Shown: piece after piece, positions 15,447 to 24,975 of the stretch
Layout of the letters: every line of letters starts with the position of its first letter
How positions within the stretch are numbered: position 1 is the first letter of the stretch
Assembly: GCA_019748235.1 (NCBI GenBank)
Contig: JAIEPU010000006.1
Coordinates: 1-46,269, forward strand
Length of the DNA stretch: 46,269 nt
Source of the DNA: a bacterium
GTDB lineage: Bacteria; Planctomycetota; Planctomycetia; Kolteriales; Kolteriaceae
Direction: 5' to 3'
Notes under the pieces: generated by a model
Told to the model about the DNA's origin: nothing
Database searches by the model: none
Seen by the model: the letters and a program-made list of their open reading frames with translations, nothing else
Position numbers and translations under genes: made by a program

Positions 15447-18374
15447 TCAGATGCTTGTTCGCGAGTCAGCACCGCTATTGTAATCGCTCACATCTTGAGT
15501 GAAGTCATAGACAAGCCAATCACTGTCGGCCCCACCTAAGACTTGATCCACAGATGTGTCATCGAGCATCGTAGTAGCGGGAGAAAGATAGTATTGCGAC
15601 TCGAGAAAACTGGACGACGAACCTTGCAACTGAGCTTGTCGAGTAGAGAAACTGTCTCCACTTCGCCAAACATCCCAGATTTGTTGCCATCCTTGATATT
15701 CCGGAATATTGTCCCCTTGAGGTATGTAGGTAGTTTGTGGGAGGCTGCCTCCAATGATAAGGTCTTGACCATTCCCCCCGATCAGCGTGTCGGCTCCGGG
15801 ACCACCGATAAGGATATCGTTACCATCACCGCCGATGACCGAATCATTGCCGCCAGGAACGGTATTATCGAAATCAGCAAAGACGATATCATTCCCACTT
15901 CCGGCATCGATCGTATCGTTTCCTGAACCACCGATGATGAAGTCGTCACCTGCCCCTGCGATGACATTTAGAGGAATATTCGCTTCGGGAGCATCGTAGA
16001 CGGTGTCATTTCCATCCCCAAGATCAAGTGTGGAAGTAACATTTGTGGCTACGGCCAAAACGACGAAGTCGCTTCCATCGCTGCCAGTAAAGTTAAATGC
16101 ACCGTTAGCACCATAGAAATACCAGGCTTGGTCATCTCCGATGCCGCCGTAAAAGTTCTGTGTGCCGCCATCCTGGTAAATCGAACCGAGAATGTCATTT
16201 CCAGTTCCCGCGTCCATAAAGGCATTGCTGAAGCCGAGTGCAATCAAATAGTCATCGCCATCTCCGCCATATGCACGAAAGGTACCGGTCATCCCTGAAA
16301 CCAATGCAATATCATTAACGACCGTCGTTGGGTCTCCTGACATCAAATCCCATGTATAAATGTCAACGGTACCAGGCGATACCACATTAAATGCATAGAC
16401 ATCGGTATTCGATGTTCCGCCCCAAATCAGATCTGTCAATCCACCATTAGCTCGCAACGTATACTCGACAATGCTTTGGACGAGCGTCGAATTGCCACTC
16501 ACTCCACCGTCTTTGTCCGTCGCGGTAACTCTGATGGTCGATGAACCGACCGATGTCCAAACGTGCGTCACGGTGGTTCCGGACACACCGACCACCGTTT
16601 GATCAATGACCGAATCGTTGTTCCAATCGATATTAAATGTGAAGTTAGCGGCCTGATCCACGGCCGAGGGGTCTGTCGCCGTCAGAGTATAGACCACGGT
16701 TTCCCAGGGAACGACAGCACCTATGCCGGTGATCGAGGCCGTCGGTGCCGCATTATTGACGGTCAGAAGAACACTGGACGAAGTGGTCACACCACCCCAG
16801 CCATCATTCACTTGGACACGAACATTGCGTGTTGTCGTCCCATCGGTGATCCCCAGTGCGACCAGTTGCGACCAGGTCAGCGTTGGGTTCACACCAACGG
16901 CATCGCCGTAAGTCCCGTCACCATTAACATCCCAGGTATAGGCCAGCGGCTGACCTTCAGGATCTGACGATGCGGAGGCGTTCAGAACGAGCGATTGTCC
17001 CTCAGAGATTGTGTAGGGACCACCGGGATTGGCTGTTGGTGCAGTATTCGAAGGCACGAATCGCTGCGCATAGTTACCATAATTGCTTCCATCCTGCAGA
17101 TTACTCGACCAGGCAATGATGAAGTTGCCGTTCGAATAATTCATTGCCGTGTGAGAAACGACCTGATTATTCAGGGTGTAGGTATTGGCGCGGAATTCAG
17201 AACCATCGGCAACTCCCGCAGACGTATACCGCTGGGCATAGATCCCATAAAGACTGCCGTCTTGCTGTTGGTTCTGTGGCGGGTTCGTACCATCGATACC
17301 ACTGGACCAACTGACAACGAAGTTACCAGAGTTGTCGATGGCAACGGAGGGAAGCTTCTGTTCGCCGAGAGTGAACGTGTTCACTTTAAATTCGTTGCCG
17401 ACGAACGCACCGGTCGATGCATTGTATCGGCGAGCATAGACGTCATTGGCATCGTTTTGCGTGCTCATCCACGCAAAGACGATATTGTTTCCTCCGTTAT
17501 GATCGCGTGCAACGACTGCACCAAGCTGATCACCGCTCGACGTGTTGTTTATTTTCGTGGTGCTACCGATCAACGTTCCTGTGTTCGTGTAACGGCGGAA
17601 ATAGACGTCACCGTCCGTACTAAAGGTGGAGAGGTTGAGGCTGATATCCGTCCAGCAAATCACGAAGTTCCCGGTCCCGTCCATCGCGACCGACGGCGCC
17701 CCCTGATAATATTGGGTGCTTCCGGCATTCACCAGTGTTTCGCCTCCCTGCGCGACACCTGATGAATTATAACGCTGAAAGTAAACGCCGTAGTACGATC
17801 CATCCTGAGGAGCGGGGCTGGGGCTATTGGCATTCGTGCCACTTTCCCAAGTCACGACGAAGTTCCCGCTGTCATCCATCGCGACCGAAGCAATGTCTTG
17901 ATCGTACTGGGTGTACGTGCTGATCTTGAACTCACCCCCCAGTTTGGTGCCAGTCGCGTCAAAGCGTTGCCCGTAAATCCCTTCGCCGCTACCATCCTGG
18001 CCGGCACTTTGCCACACCACGACGAAGTTGCCGTTCGTGCGGTTCATCGCAATGCGCGCTTGTTCCTGGTCGCTGGTCGTGTAGGTGTTGACCAGGAATT
18101 CAGCCCCTTGGGCCACGCCTGCGGAATTGAATCGCCGAGCATAGATATCGAAATTCCCAGAGGTGTTTGATTGCCAAACTGCAACGTAATTTCCTGAGTT
18201 GTCGATCGCTGTCTGAACGAATTGCTGATCACTTGCCGTAATCGAATTCACCTGAAATTCGAGGCCTGTCGGAGAAACCGTAGGCACGCTACGATCTTCA
18301 AGCGTCTCAAGGCCGAGACAGATCTGATTGAATGAAAGCTTAGATCCCTTGCGACCTGGCGAACGAGAGCGCAT
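15447..18374 (-). CDS. giant surface protein: repeat, PKD-like and RTX calcium-binding domains
   Basis: This is a 975-residue protein. The N-terminus is basic and then reads LETLEDRSVPT, the LEPR-like motif found at the start of many planctomycete surface proteins; a classical signal peptide is not obvious. About eight repeats of 55-60 residues follow (a SVAMDxSGNFVVxW core with IYAQRYxSxG), resembling beta-propeller blades. Then come two PKD-like domains (NTAPTANPGGPYTISEGQS, and a second starting NNAAPTASITG) and a run of RTX nonapeptides (GGSGNDTIDAGSGNDIV, GGDGNDILIGGPGADTL) that bind calcium after export. The C-terminus includes QVLGGADSDWLVYDF. The ATG at 18374 is chosen because GGGGAGG lies immediately upstream. 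It is probably an adhesin or matrix protein. Confidence 0.92.
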   Translation of the reverse strand: MRSRSPGRKGSKLSFNQICLGLETLEDRSVPTVSPTGLEFQVNSITASDQQFVQTAIDNSGNYVAVWQSNTSGNFDIYARRFNSAGVAQGAEFLVNTYTTSDQEQARIAMNRTNGNFVVVWQSAGQDGSGEGIYGQRFDATGTKLGGEFKISTYTQYDQDIASVAMDDSGNFVVTWESGTNANSPSPAPQDGSYYGVYFQRYNSSGVAQGGETLVNAGSTQYYQGAPSVAMDGTGNFVICWTDISLNLSTFSTDGDVYFRRYTNTGTLIGSTTKINNTSSGDQLGAVVARDHNGGNNIVFAWMSTQNDANDVYARRYNASTGAFVGNEFKVNTFTLGEQKLPSVAIDNSGNFVVSWSSGIDGTNPPQNQQQDGSLYGIYAQRYTSAGVADGSEFRANTYTLNNQVVSHTAMNYSNGNFIIAWSSNLQDGSNYGNYAQRFVPSNTAPTANPGGPYTISEGQSLVLNASASSDPEGQPLAYTWDVNGDGTYGDAVGVNPTLTWSQLVALGITDGTTTRNVRVQVNDGWGGVTTSSSVLLTVNNAAPTASITGIGAVVPWETVVYTLTATDPSAVDQAANFTFNIDWNNDSVIDQTVVGVSGTTVTHVWTSVGSSTIRVTATDKDGGVSGNSTLVQSIVEYTLRANGGLTDLIWGGTSNTDVYAFNVVSPGTVDIYTWDLMSGDPTTVVNDIALVSGMTGTFRAYGGDGDDYLIALGFSNAFMDAGTGNDILGSIYQDGGTQNFYGGIGDDQAWYFYGANGAFNFTGSDGSDFVVLAVATNVTSTLDLGDGNDTVYDAPEANIPLNVIAGAGDDFIIGGSGNDTIDAGSGNDIVFADFDNTVPGGNDSVIGGDGNDILIGGPGADTLIGGNGQDLIIGGSLPQTTYIPQGDNIPEYQGWQQIWDVWRSGDSFSTRQAQLQGSSSSFLESQYYLSPATTMLDDTSVDQVLGGADSDWLVYDFTQDVSDYNSGADSRTSI

Positions 18375-19023
18375 GCCGAACCTCCCCAAAATCCTTTTGA
18401 CGTGCAACAAAATGAACGTCTAATCGAGCTGCAACGCAGCCGAGCCAAGGGGGGGCGACGACAGGCGGCATCGACCGCAATTCGAGGAGGAAAGCAAACC
18501 ATTCCGCAATAAGTTCGCTAAATCCGCCTGGAATGCGGTCCCCACAACTCTTGATTAGATCCAATCAGCCAATTGATGTGCTTACCGAGCAGGAACCGTT
18601 GAGCGTACACTCCCGCATTGATTCCGACCCGGAACGCATCGATCCTAGCCATAAGGGAGAGCAAGGGCAACAGTAATTCGCCACCAATGTCCATAATTTG
18701 ATGCACGGACTCATCCGACGAGATCTGCAATGTGGATGTGGACCGGTCCGTGTTCATCCTCGCAGGATTTTTCACGACGACGGATTTGCGACAATATTCA
18801 AATGTCCATCTGCCAGGCCTCGCATTCCAGATTTGAGAATCTACGTACAGGCAAACCTGTCCAAAGCCTGATACGAGTTTGATGAAAAGGAGTAGCGATG
18901 CGAAATATTCGTGAACTAGCAATCCAGAGGAGGTAAAATTGATGGTCGAGCCAGTTCTCAAGTTGACGCTTTGATCGTACGCCTCGAATCGATTTCGAAG
19001 CAGTGCAAGTAGGGTCGCCCTCT
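18375..19023. other. divergent intergenic region with a doubtful 147-residue frame
   Basis: This region separates the RTX gene (minus) from the cytochrome/DUF1549 gene (plus) and must hold both promoters. It contains a minus-strand frame at 18518-18961 that opens with TTG and would encode 147 residues with two hydrophobic patches (EYFASLLLFIKLVSGF and ELLLPLLSLMARI). There is no good ribosome binding site and no family resemblance, so I do not call it a gene. It could be a decayed remnant. Confidence 0.35.
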
Positions 19024-21771
19024 ATGCCGAATACGTGGAAGTTCCGAATAGGTGTAATCGGAGCGTGCTTGCTTTCATTGTTTCAAGCGACTCATATTTG
19101 GAAGTCTCGCCCGGAGCAGCTGCGGCGCGAATCCGCATTGAAGAATTTCCTTCATTCCAGCATCACCTCGACAAATCCCCATGTGTCCAGTCCGTCATTA
19201 TCGGCTGAAGATACTCACGTAGCTGATCGAGTTGTTTCGCATCAGCCTCCAGCCGACAATACCGATCGAGCTGCCGTCGAATTCTTCGAGCTTAAAGTAA
19301 GACCGCTCCTCGTCAATCGTTGCTTGAGGTGCCACAGCAAAGTTCAAAATGAGTCAGAGCTTCGCCTCGACTCCCATGAAGCGTTAGTGAAGGGTGGCGT
19401 TCGGGGACCTGCGATTGACATCGATAATCCCGGTCAAAGTCTGATCTTAGAGGCCATCAATCGCGCTGGCGAACTCAAGATGCCTCCGGACAAGAAACTG
19501 AGGGACGATGAAGTTGCCGTCCTTACGAAGTGGATCAATGAAGGGGCCGTCTGGCCCGCTAAACATCGTCGCCGCGACGATGACAATCATTGGGCATTCG
19601 CCCCCATTGAGAAACCGCCGATACCTGCGGTGAATTCCGATTGGTGCGCGACCCCAATCGACAATTTCCTTTTCGATGCGATGGCTCGAAAAGGCGTACG
19701 ACCGAATAAGCGCGCCTCCCGGGAGACGTTGATCCGCCGCGTCACCTTCGATTTGATTGGGCTTCCTCCTACGCCCGAAGATCTCAACCGTTTTCTTTCA
19801 GACGGACGCCCGGACGGTGAAGCTTATGCCGCCGTGGTCGATCGACTTCTCGATTCTCCTCATTACGGTGAACGATGGGGCCGTCACTGGCTCGATGTTG
19901 CCCGTTTCGCTGATACGCCTGGTTTCTCTTCCGATGACATTGGGCTTGGAGTCGGGGTTTATCAGGACGCATTCACATACCGTGACTATGTGATCGAGTC
20001 ATTCAATCGGGACTTACCGTTCGACAAATTCATTTGTCAGCAGTTGGCCGCAGATCTGATGCCCGAGTCAAAGGACGATCTCGTCACTCAGCGCGCCCTT
20101 GGTTTCTTAACTTGCGGACGTCGCGACAAACGAGATTTACATGAAGTTTATGACGACCGTATCGACACGGTCACACGCGGATTAATGGGACTTACCGTTC
20201 ACTGCGCTCGCTGTCATGATCACAAAATCGATCCCATTCCAACAGCCGACTACTACTCCCTTTATGGAGTATTTGCAAGCACCTTCGAACCGAGTCCGTT
20301 CCCTGAACTCCCCGTCAAACAGACCCCCATGGGTCAGGAATATGTTCGCGAACGTCAAAATCGTCTTGCGAGCGTCAATGCGTACTTGGATCAGAAGTCT
20401 AACGAGGCGGAACGACTCATCTCGAGCAAAATTGCTTTATTTTCCCAGGCAGCAGAGGGGTTGCGCAGAGGTGAATTTCAAACCGCAGACGAAGCGGGCT
20501 ACAAACTAGGTCTCGATGGTCGCTGGGTACGGCTCTTTGTCGAGCGATCGCAAAGTGCTCCAACCTCCACCGTCGGTGGGACGCCGAAACTAACGAATGG
20601 CCACCGAAATCGCGAGTCTGATGCTTTCACATCGACGTTGGTGTCTCAACCTGGACAGGTTGCGAACGGCGGGGGAATGAAGAGCATTTCCATTAGCCGC
20701 GATGAAGTCCGCAACCTCTTGAATCACGAGGAGCACCGAGAACTTGCGGCATTGGAAAAGCAAGTCATTGAATTGTCGAACTCGCACCCAGGATCACCGG
20801 GTCATGCGATGGTCTTGCTCGAACGGTCGCCATCGTATGAACCACGGGTCTTCGAAAGAGGCGATCCTCAGTCAATTGGCGAGATGGTTCCACGACGAAG
20901 CCTCAAAATCCTCGAAGGTGATAATCGTCCCGAGTTCAAGGGAGACAGCGGCCGACTAAAGCTTGCGAAAGAGATCACTTCTCCGACCAATCCACTAACT
21001 GCCCGAGTGTTCGTGAACCGCATTTGGATGCACCATTTCGGCGAGCCATTGGTACCATCATTAGATAATTTTGGCTTGGGAGGGATGGAACCGACCAATC
21101 CCGACTTACTGGACTTTCTCGCGAGCTGGTTCATTGAAAATGGTTGGTCGCTGAAGAAACTCCACCGACTTTTAGTGCTGAGCAGCGCATACACCGAGTC
21201 AAGCAGGATATCAGACGCGAATCTGGCGTTAGATCCCAATAACGTTCTATTGTGGCGCTACAACGCCCACTATCTGGAATTCGAACCTCTTCGTGATTCA
21301 CTTCTATTTGTCTCTGGCAGGCTCGATTCTTCAATCGGCGGACGTTCCGTATCGGTCGAGGATTCACCGAAAAGCAATCGACGATCCCTCTACTTGTTCG
21401 TTGATCGACTGATTCCATCACACGATCAACAGATTTTCAATTTTCCGGAAATCAAGAAGACTGTTTCCAAGCGATTTCAAACGATCGTTCCCGGCCAGAA
21501 TCTCTACATGCTCAATAGCGAGTTCATGAGAAACTGCGCTCAGTCGACTTATTCGCTCCCAGAGGTCGCTTCTAGTCAGACAATTGAAGAGAGAGTTTTA
21601 ACTCTGTACGGAAGAATGTTCGGTCGCTCCGCGGATAAAGAGGATTTACAGTCGGCGGCTAAACATTTCGGAATGGATTTGAAATCGTCCGTTTCGACAG
21701 TCGCCGAAGAGGAATGGATTAACTACATCCACGCACTGTTGATGACCAATGAGTTCTCATACATCGACTAG
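19024..21771 (+). CDS. planctomycete cytochrome c / DUF1549 / DUF1553 protein
   Basis: This secreted protein of about 915 residues is typical of Planctomycetes. After a hydrophobic N-terminal segment (about 9-25, IGVIGACLLSLFQA) comes the PSCyt1 haem-binding region with LLVNRCLRCHSKV (CxxCH), then DUF1549 (about 215-420, including IDNFLFDAMARKGV, LIRRVTFDLIGLPPTPEDL and HYGERWGRHWLDVARFADT). A second CxxCH follows (VHCARCHDHKIDPI). DUF1553 fills the C-terminal third (SPTNPLTARVFVNRIWMHHF, DYSLY-type motifs). Members are thought to be periplasmic redox proteins linked to polymer breakdown, but no reaction is proven. The ATG at 19024 is preferred; a GTG at 19003 is in frame. The DUF1501 gene follows after 25 bases as an operon partner. 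Confidence 0.93.
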   Translation: MPNTWKFRIGVIGACLLSLFQATHIWKSRPEQLRRESALKNFLHSSITSTNPHVSSPSLSAEDTHVADRVVSHQPPADNTDRAAVEFFELKVRPLLVNRCLRCHSKVQNESELRLDSHEALVKGGVRGPAIDIDNPGQSLILEAINRAGELKMPPDKKLRDDEVAVLTKWINEGAVWPAKHRRRDDDNHWAFAPIEKPPIPAVNSDWCATPIDNFLFDAMARKGVRPNKRASRETLIRRVTFDLIGLPPTPEDLNRFLSDGRPDGEAYAAVVDRLLDSPHYGERWGRHWLDVARFADTPGFSSDDIGLGVGVYQDAFTYRDYVIESFNRDLPFDKFICQQLAADLMPESKDDLVTQRALGFLTCGRRDKRDLHEVYDDRIDTVTRGLMGLTVHCARCHDHKIDPIPTADYYSLYGVFASTFEPSPFPELPVKQTPMGQEYVRERQNRLASVNAYLDQKSNEAERLISSKIALFSQAAEGLRRGEFQTADEAGYKLGLDGRWVRLFVERSQSAPTSTVGGTPKLTNGHRNRESDAFTSTLVSQPGQVANGGGMKSISISRDEVRNLLNHEEHRELAALEKQVIELSNSHPGSPGHAMVLLERSPSYEPRVFERGDPQSIGEMVPRRSLKILEGDNRPEFKGDSGRLKLAKEITSPTNPLTARVFVNRIWMHHFGEPLVPSLDNFGLGGMEPTNPDLLDFLASWFIENGWSLKKLHRLLVLSSAYTESSRISDANLALDPNNVLLWRYNAHYLEFEPLRDSLLFVSGRLDSSIGGRSVSVEDSPKSNRRSLYLFVDRLIPSHDQQIFNFPEIKKTVSKRFQTIVPGQNLYMLNSEFMRNCAQSTYSLPEVASSQTIEERVLTLYGRMFGRSADKEDLQSAAKHFGMDLKSSVSTVAEEEWINYIHALLMTNEFSYID

Positions 21772-21796
21772 GTGTGGGGTGGGAGGATTTAATTAA

Positions 21797-23224
21797 ATGT
21801 CGCCTTTTTCAAACTCCGCTCCATTCGGTCATTCCTTGACGCGCCGTGAAGCGTTGAAAAGCTTAACTGCGGGCTTTTCAAGCATCGCACTCGCTAGTAT
21901 TTTGAATGGGACGGCGCGGGCGGAAGAAAACAATCCATTTGCGCCCAAACCACCTCATTTCACGCCAAAGGCCAAACGCGTCATTTTCTTCTTTATGAAT
22001 GGTGGTCCATCCCAGATGGACACATTCGACCCCAAACCGCTACTGAACAAGTACCACGGACAGCCGCCCAGCGGCGAATTGTTCGCCGAAAGAACAATGG
22101 GGCAATTGCTGGGGAGTCCGTTTAAATTCCAACGCCACGGCCAAAGTGGCCTGGAGATTAGCGAGATCTACCCAAACATCGCCAAATATGCAGACGATCT
22201 CTGCGTCATTCGATCCATGCAGACAGACACCGTCGATCATTTGCCCGCGATGATTTTGATGAACAATGGGCATTTTCGCGAAGTACGTCCGTCCATGGGT
22301 GCTTGGATTTCTTTTGGCCTGGGTACCGAGAACCAGAATCTACCCGCCTTCTTCGCCTTTTGTCCCATCGGATATCCAAATAAAGGGCCCGAGAACTGGC
22401 AGGCAGCCTTCCTCCCTGGTGTTTTCCAAGGAACATTCATTGATGTGTCTCGCTCCACGGAAGCGATACCGAATTTGAGCGGATCCAAGCTACCGCGTGA
22501 TATGCAACGACGTCAGTTGGACTTAGTTCAACAATTGAACCGGAAACATTCGACACTCCGGCAATCGCCGGATCCGTTAGAAACCCGAATCCTCTCCTAT
22601 GAACTGGCCTTCCGGATGCAAACAGAGGCGTCCGAGGCATTTGATTTGTCGAAAGAAAGCCAGTCAACTCGTGAGCGCTATGGCGACACGAATTACGGTC
22701 GACAAACATTGTTGGCGCGACGGCTTCTCGAAAGAGGAGTGAGGTTTATTCAAGTTTATCAAGGTCTTGATAAGCCTTGGGATTCACACGATCAAAACGC
22801 TCCTCGCCACGAAATGCTTGCAAAAGAGTCCGATCAACCGATTGCCGCCTTGTTGCAGGATCTGAAGGATCGAGACATGCTCAAGGACACTCTCGTCATA
22901 TGGGGCGGAGAATTCGGTCGTACCCCCACCTCCGAGATGAAGTTTTCAGGCCCTGACGCGATCTATTCGGCAGGTCGCGATCATAATCGCCACGGATTTA
23001 CGATGTGGATGGCGGGTGGTGGCGTTAAGGGTGGAACAGTATTTGGAAAAACGGACGATTTCGGGATGAGTGCAATTGAGAATCCCGTCCATATTCACGA
23101 TCTGCATGCAACCATCTTACATCTACTGGGATTGGATCATCATCGACTGACCTATGAACACTCCGGACGTGAATTCCGGCTGACCGATGAGTTCGGAAAT
23201 GTGATGCGTGACATTATCGCGTGA
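21797..23224 (+). CDS. DUF1501 family protein with Tat signal
   Basis: This 475-residue protein begins with a twin-arginine export signal (TRREALKSLTAGFSSIALASI, cleavage near ARAEE) and continues with the DUF1501 fold, a sulfatase/alkaline-phosphatase-like family. Recognisable segments are KRVIFFFMNGGPSQMDTFD near residue 60, MQTDTVDHLPAM, the VIWGGEFGRTPTSE block and the RDHNRHGFTMWMAGGGVKGG block near the C-terminus. Its constant neighbour in planctomycetes is a DUF1549/DUF1553 cytochrome, as here. GGAGG lies 9 bases before the ATG. The last bases overlap the possible GTG start of the next gene. The substrate is unknown. Confidence 0.95.
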   Translation: MSPFSNSAPFGHSLTRREALKSLTAGFSSIALASILNGTARAEENNPFAPKPPHFTPKAKRVIFFFMNGGPSQMDTFDPKPLLNKYHGQPPSGELFAERTMGQLLGSPFKFQRHGQSGLEISEIYPNIAKYADDLCVIRSMQTDTVDHLPAMILMNNGHFREVRPSMGAWISFGLGTENQNLPAFFAFCPIGYPNKGPENWQAAFLPGVFQGTFIDVSRSTEAIPNLSGSKLPRDMQRRQLDLVQQLNRKHSTLRQSPDPLETRILSYELAFRMQTEASEAFDLSKESQSTRERYGDTNYGRQTLLARRLLERGVRFIQVYQGLDKPWDSHDQNAPRHEMLAKESDQPIAALLQDLKDRDMLKDTLVIWGGEFGRTPTSEMKFSGPDAIYSAGRDHNRHGFTMWMAGGGVKGGTVFGKTDDFGMSAIENPVHIHDLHATILHLLGLDHHRLTYEHSGREFRLTDEFGNVMRDIIA

Positions 23225-23301
23225 CTTCAGTTTTCGTGTTTAATCGGTTCTTTGGACATCGTTTGTTTAATTCGTTTGAGATCTCTGCTGAGGTTCACAA
23301 A

Positions 23302-23925
23302 ATGGCTTTTCATCTTACTTTGTCCATGCTCGCGATATCAATGCTTGGACAGGTTCAATTGGAGATGCGGCGAATCAATAAGAATCCGGAAATTAAAGGA
23401 TCCTTGTTGATATGCTCTTCCGCTATCCAGCTTTGCAAGCTCCCGACTACCCCGGACTTCAACCCGGATCAAGCGATGTTTCTCTCAAATATTGAAACGA
23501 GAGATCTCACGCTGGTGGTGCCAGAAAGAGAAGCAGCCCGGATCATCTCCGAATCCATTGCCCGGATGGAGACCCCAACACAGGGGAGGCATTACATCGG
23601 TGGACTATTTTTTACCAATGTGCTGCCGGCTTATCTCGATGAGCCGGATCCAATGTACACGTATCTTTGGAAAAACGACACCGTTCGCAAGATGGCAATG
23701 GTTCTGCTTTGTATTCATCGCACATCGTATGGCGAATTACGTCTACAAGGTTGGGGGGTGAATGATAAAACTCCCGTCATAGATCTTCCGATTCGCGAAT
23801 CGGCGAATCCGAAAACTGATGCTCGAACATTCGAAATCGAGATCGTGGATAATGAATTAGAAATCAAGCTCCTAGGTAAGTTTGTCAGCTATCTTCCGCT
23901 TCGGTCGAAAACGTACCAGTTTTGA
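23302..23925 (+). CDS. hypothetical exported protein downstream of DUF1501
   Basis: This protein of about 207 residues belongs to no family I can recognise. It starts with a short hydrophobic signal-like stretch (MAFHLTLSMLAISMLGQ), then a soluble region with charged helices (LVVPEREAARIISESIAR) and strands (TYLWKNDTVRKMAMVLLCI), ending in a Lys-rich strand. The ATG at 23302 has GAGG about 10 bases upstream; a GTG at 23221 that overlaps the DUF1501 stop by four bases is in the same frame and gives 234 residues with a basic extension. It follows DUF1501 directly and probably belongs to that operon. It converges with the PhyH gene with only 16 bases between. Confidence 0.65.
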   Translation: MAFHLTLSMLAISMLGQVQLEMRRINKNPEIKGSLLICSSAIQLCKLPTTPDFNPDQAMFLSNIETRDLTLVVPEREAARIISESIARMETPTQGRHYIGGLFFTNVLPAYLDEPDPMYTYLWKNDTVRKMAMVLLCIHRTSYGELRLQGWGVNDKTPVIDLPIRESANPKTDARTFEIEIVDNELEIKLLGKFVSYLPLRSKTYQF

Positions 23926-23941
23926 TGTGATAGTCCATTAT

Positions 23942-24790
23942 TTAGAACAATCCCATCTCTGGATGTTTCGATCTCTGCTCAACAAGCGAATGAAGCTCCG
24001 TCTCCGTCAGCGGATCTTCTTCGATGATGTCAACAAATCCAAGGGGCTCTGCCCTTTCGGGACGGTTGAATACGAAGTTATCGTTCCAGTAGAATTCGTC
24101 GCTAGCCCGAAATGTTTCAACGGACGTCGGCGAATGACGATGATGGAAGATGAGCTCACCACCCACGGGTCGAGCACCTGATAATGTTGCAATTCGAACC
24201 TTGTCCGTCCGATTAGGCATGGAACCGTGGATCGTACGGCTATGATAGACGATTGCCTGACCCGCTTTAAGCGGCACGGGCGTTTCGTAATGCTCTTCCA
24301 ATGCTTTAATGACATTGCGGAAGGGTGAATAATTGAGCATGTCGCCAAAAGCGCGCTTTTGAGTTGTCCATCGGTGCGACTGTGGAACTACTGTCAAGCA
24401 GCCGTTCTCCTCGTTCACGTCGTGTAGAATACACCACGTGTTGACCGATATTGATTTTTCTTCATCAACGATGGTGTTGTCCAAATGCAGGTCAAGATGC
24501 CCCGCACCCGGGGGCTTAGTAACGAAATTCGGCCCAAACATCCGAAAGCCTGCGAGGTTTCTTTCAGTGGGCCCGCGCAAGACACTCGCCAAAGCATCAT
24601 GCAGATTCTTCCGATATTCCATGTTCTTGCTGTCGATGGTGAAGTTAACAATAAGTCCGTCTGTTCCACCGAACTCATCGTAGAAACCCCGAAGTCGATC
24701 GATCTCGTCTGGCGTCAGTAAATCGAGAACCGCATACCCCTCTCGAAGAAAGAATGTGTTGATCTCGTCATCATGAAAAACACGAATCAT
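23942..24790 (-). CDS. phytanoyl-CoA dioxygenase (PhyH) family oxygenase
   Basis: This 282-residue soluble enzyme belongs to the PhyH branch of Fe(II)/2-oxoglutarate oxygenases. The double-stranded beta-helix core shows the iron-binding HxD in LHLDNTIVDEE, the distal His in TIHGSMPNRTDKVRI, and an Arg in that same segment for 2-oxoglutarate. The N-terminal EGYAVLDLLTPDEIDRLR is the usual PhyH opening. These enzymes hydroxylate acyl chains, amino acids, phosphonates or natural products, and the substrate is not evident. The ATG at 24790 has GAGGA five bases upstream; a GTG at 24802 is in frame. A second PhyH gene lies 185 bases upstream on the same strand. Confidence 0.9.
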   Translation of the reverse strand: MIRVFHDDEINTFFLREGYAVLDLLTPDEIDRLRGFYDEFGGTDGLIVNFTIDSKNMEYRKNLHDALASVLRGPTERNLAGFRMFGPNFVTKPPGAGHLDLHLDNTIVDEEKSISVNTWCILHDVNEENGCLTVVPQSHRWTTQKRAFGDMLNYSPFRNVIKALEEHYETPVPLKAGQAIVYHSRTIHGSMPNRTDKVRIATLSGARPVGGELIFHHRHSPTSVETFRASDEFYWNDNFVFNRPERAEPLGFVDIIEEDPLTETELHSLVEQRSKHPEMGLF

Positions 24791-24975
24791 TTGGTTCCTC
24801 ACGTCGCACTGAAGATTTCAAACTCTCTTGAACCGAAAACAAGAGCTCAAACACGTCCCATTCACTGCCATCCGATATCGAAATACTCATGGGGCAATTG
24901 ATGAACTTCCAATCCTAACCTTTGAGGCCCCACAAATTGAACTCATGAGACGTCGGAAACCACCAGAAATGACGG

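Noticed and set aside
16995..17762. 255-residue plus-strand frame
   Set aside because: Antisense to the repeat region of the RTX/PKD gene; its length comes from the repetitive GC pattern of that gene.
18518..18961. 147-residue minus-strand frame in the 18.4-19.0 kb gap
   Set aside because: Starts with TTG, no ribosome binding site and no recognisable family; kept only as a remark on the intergenic region.
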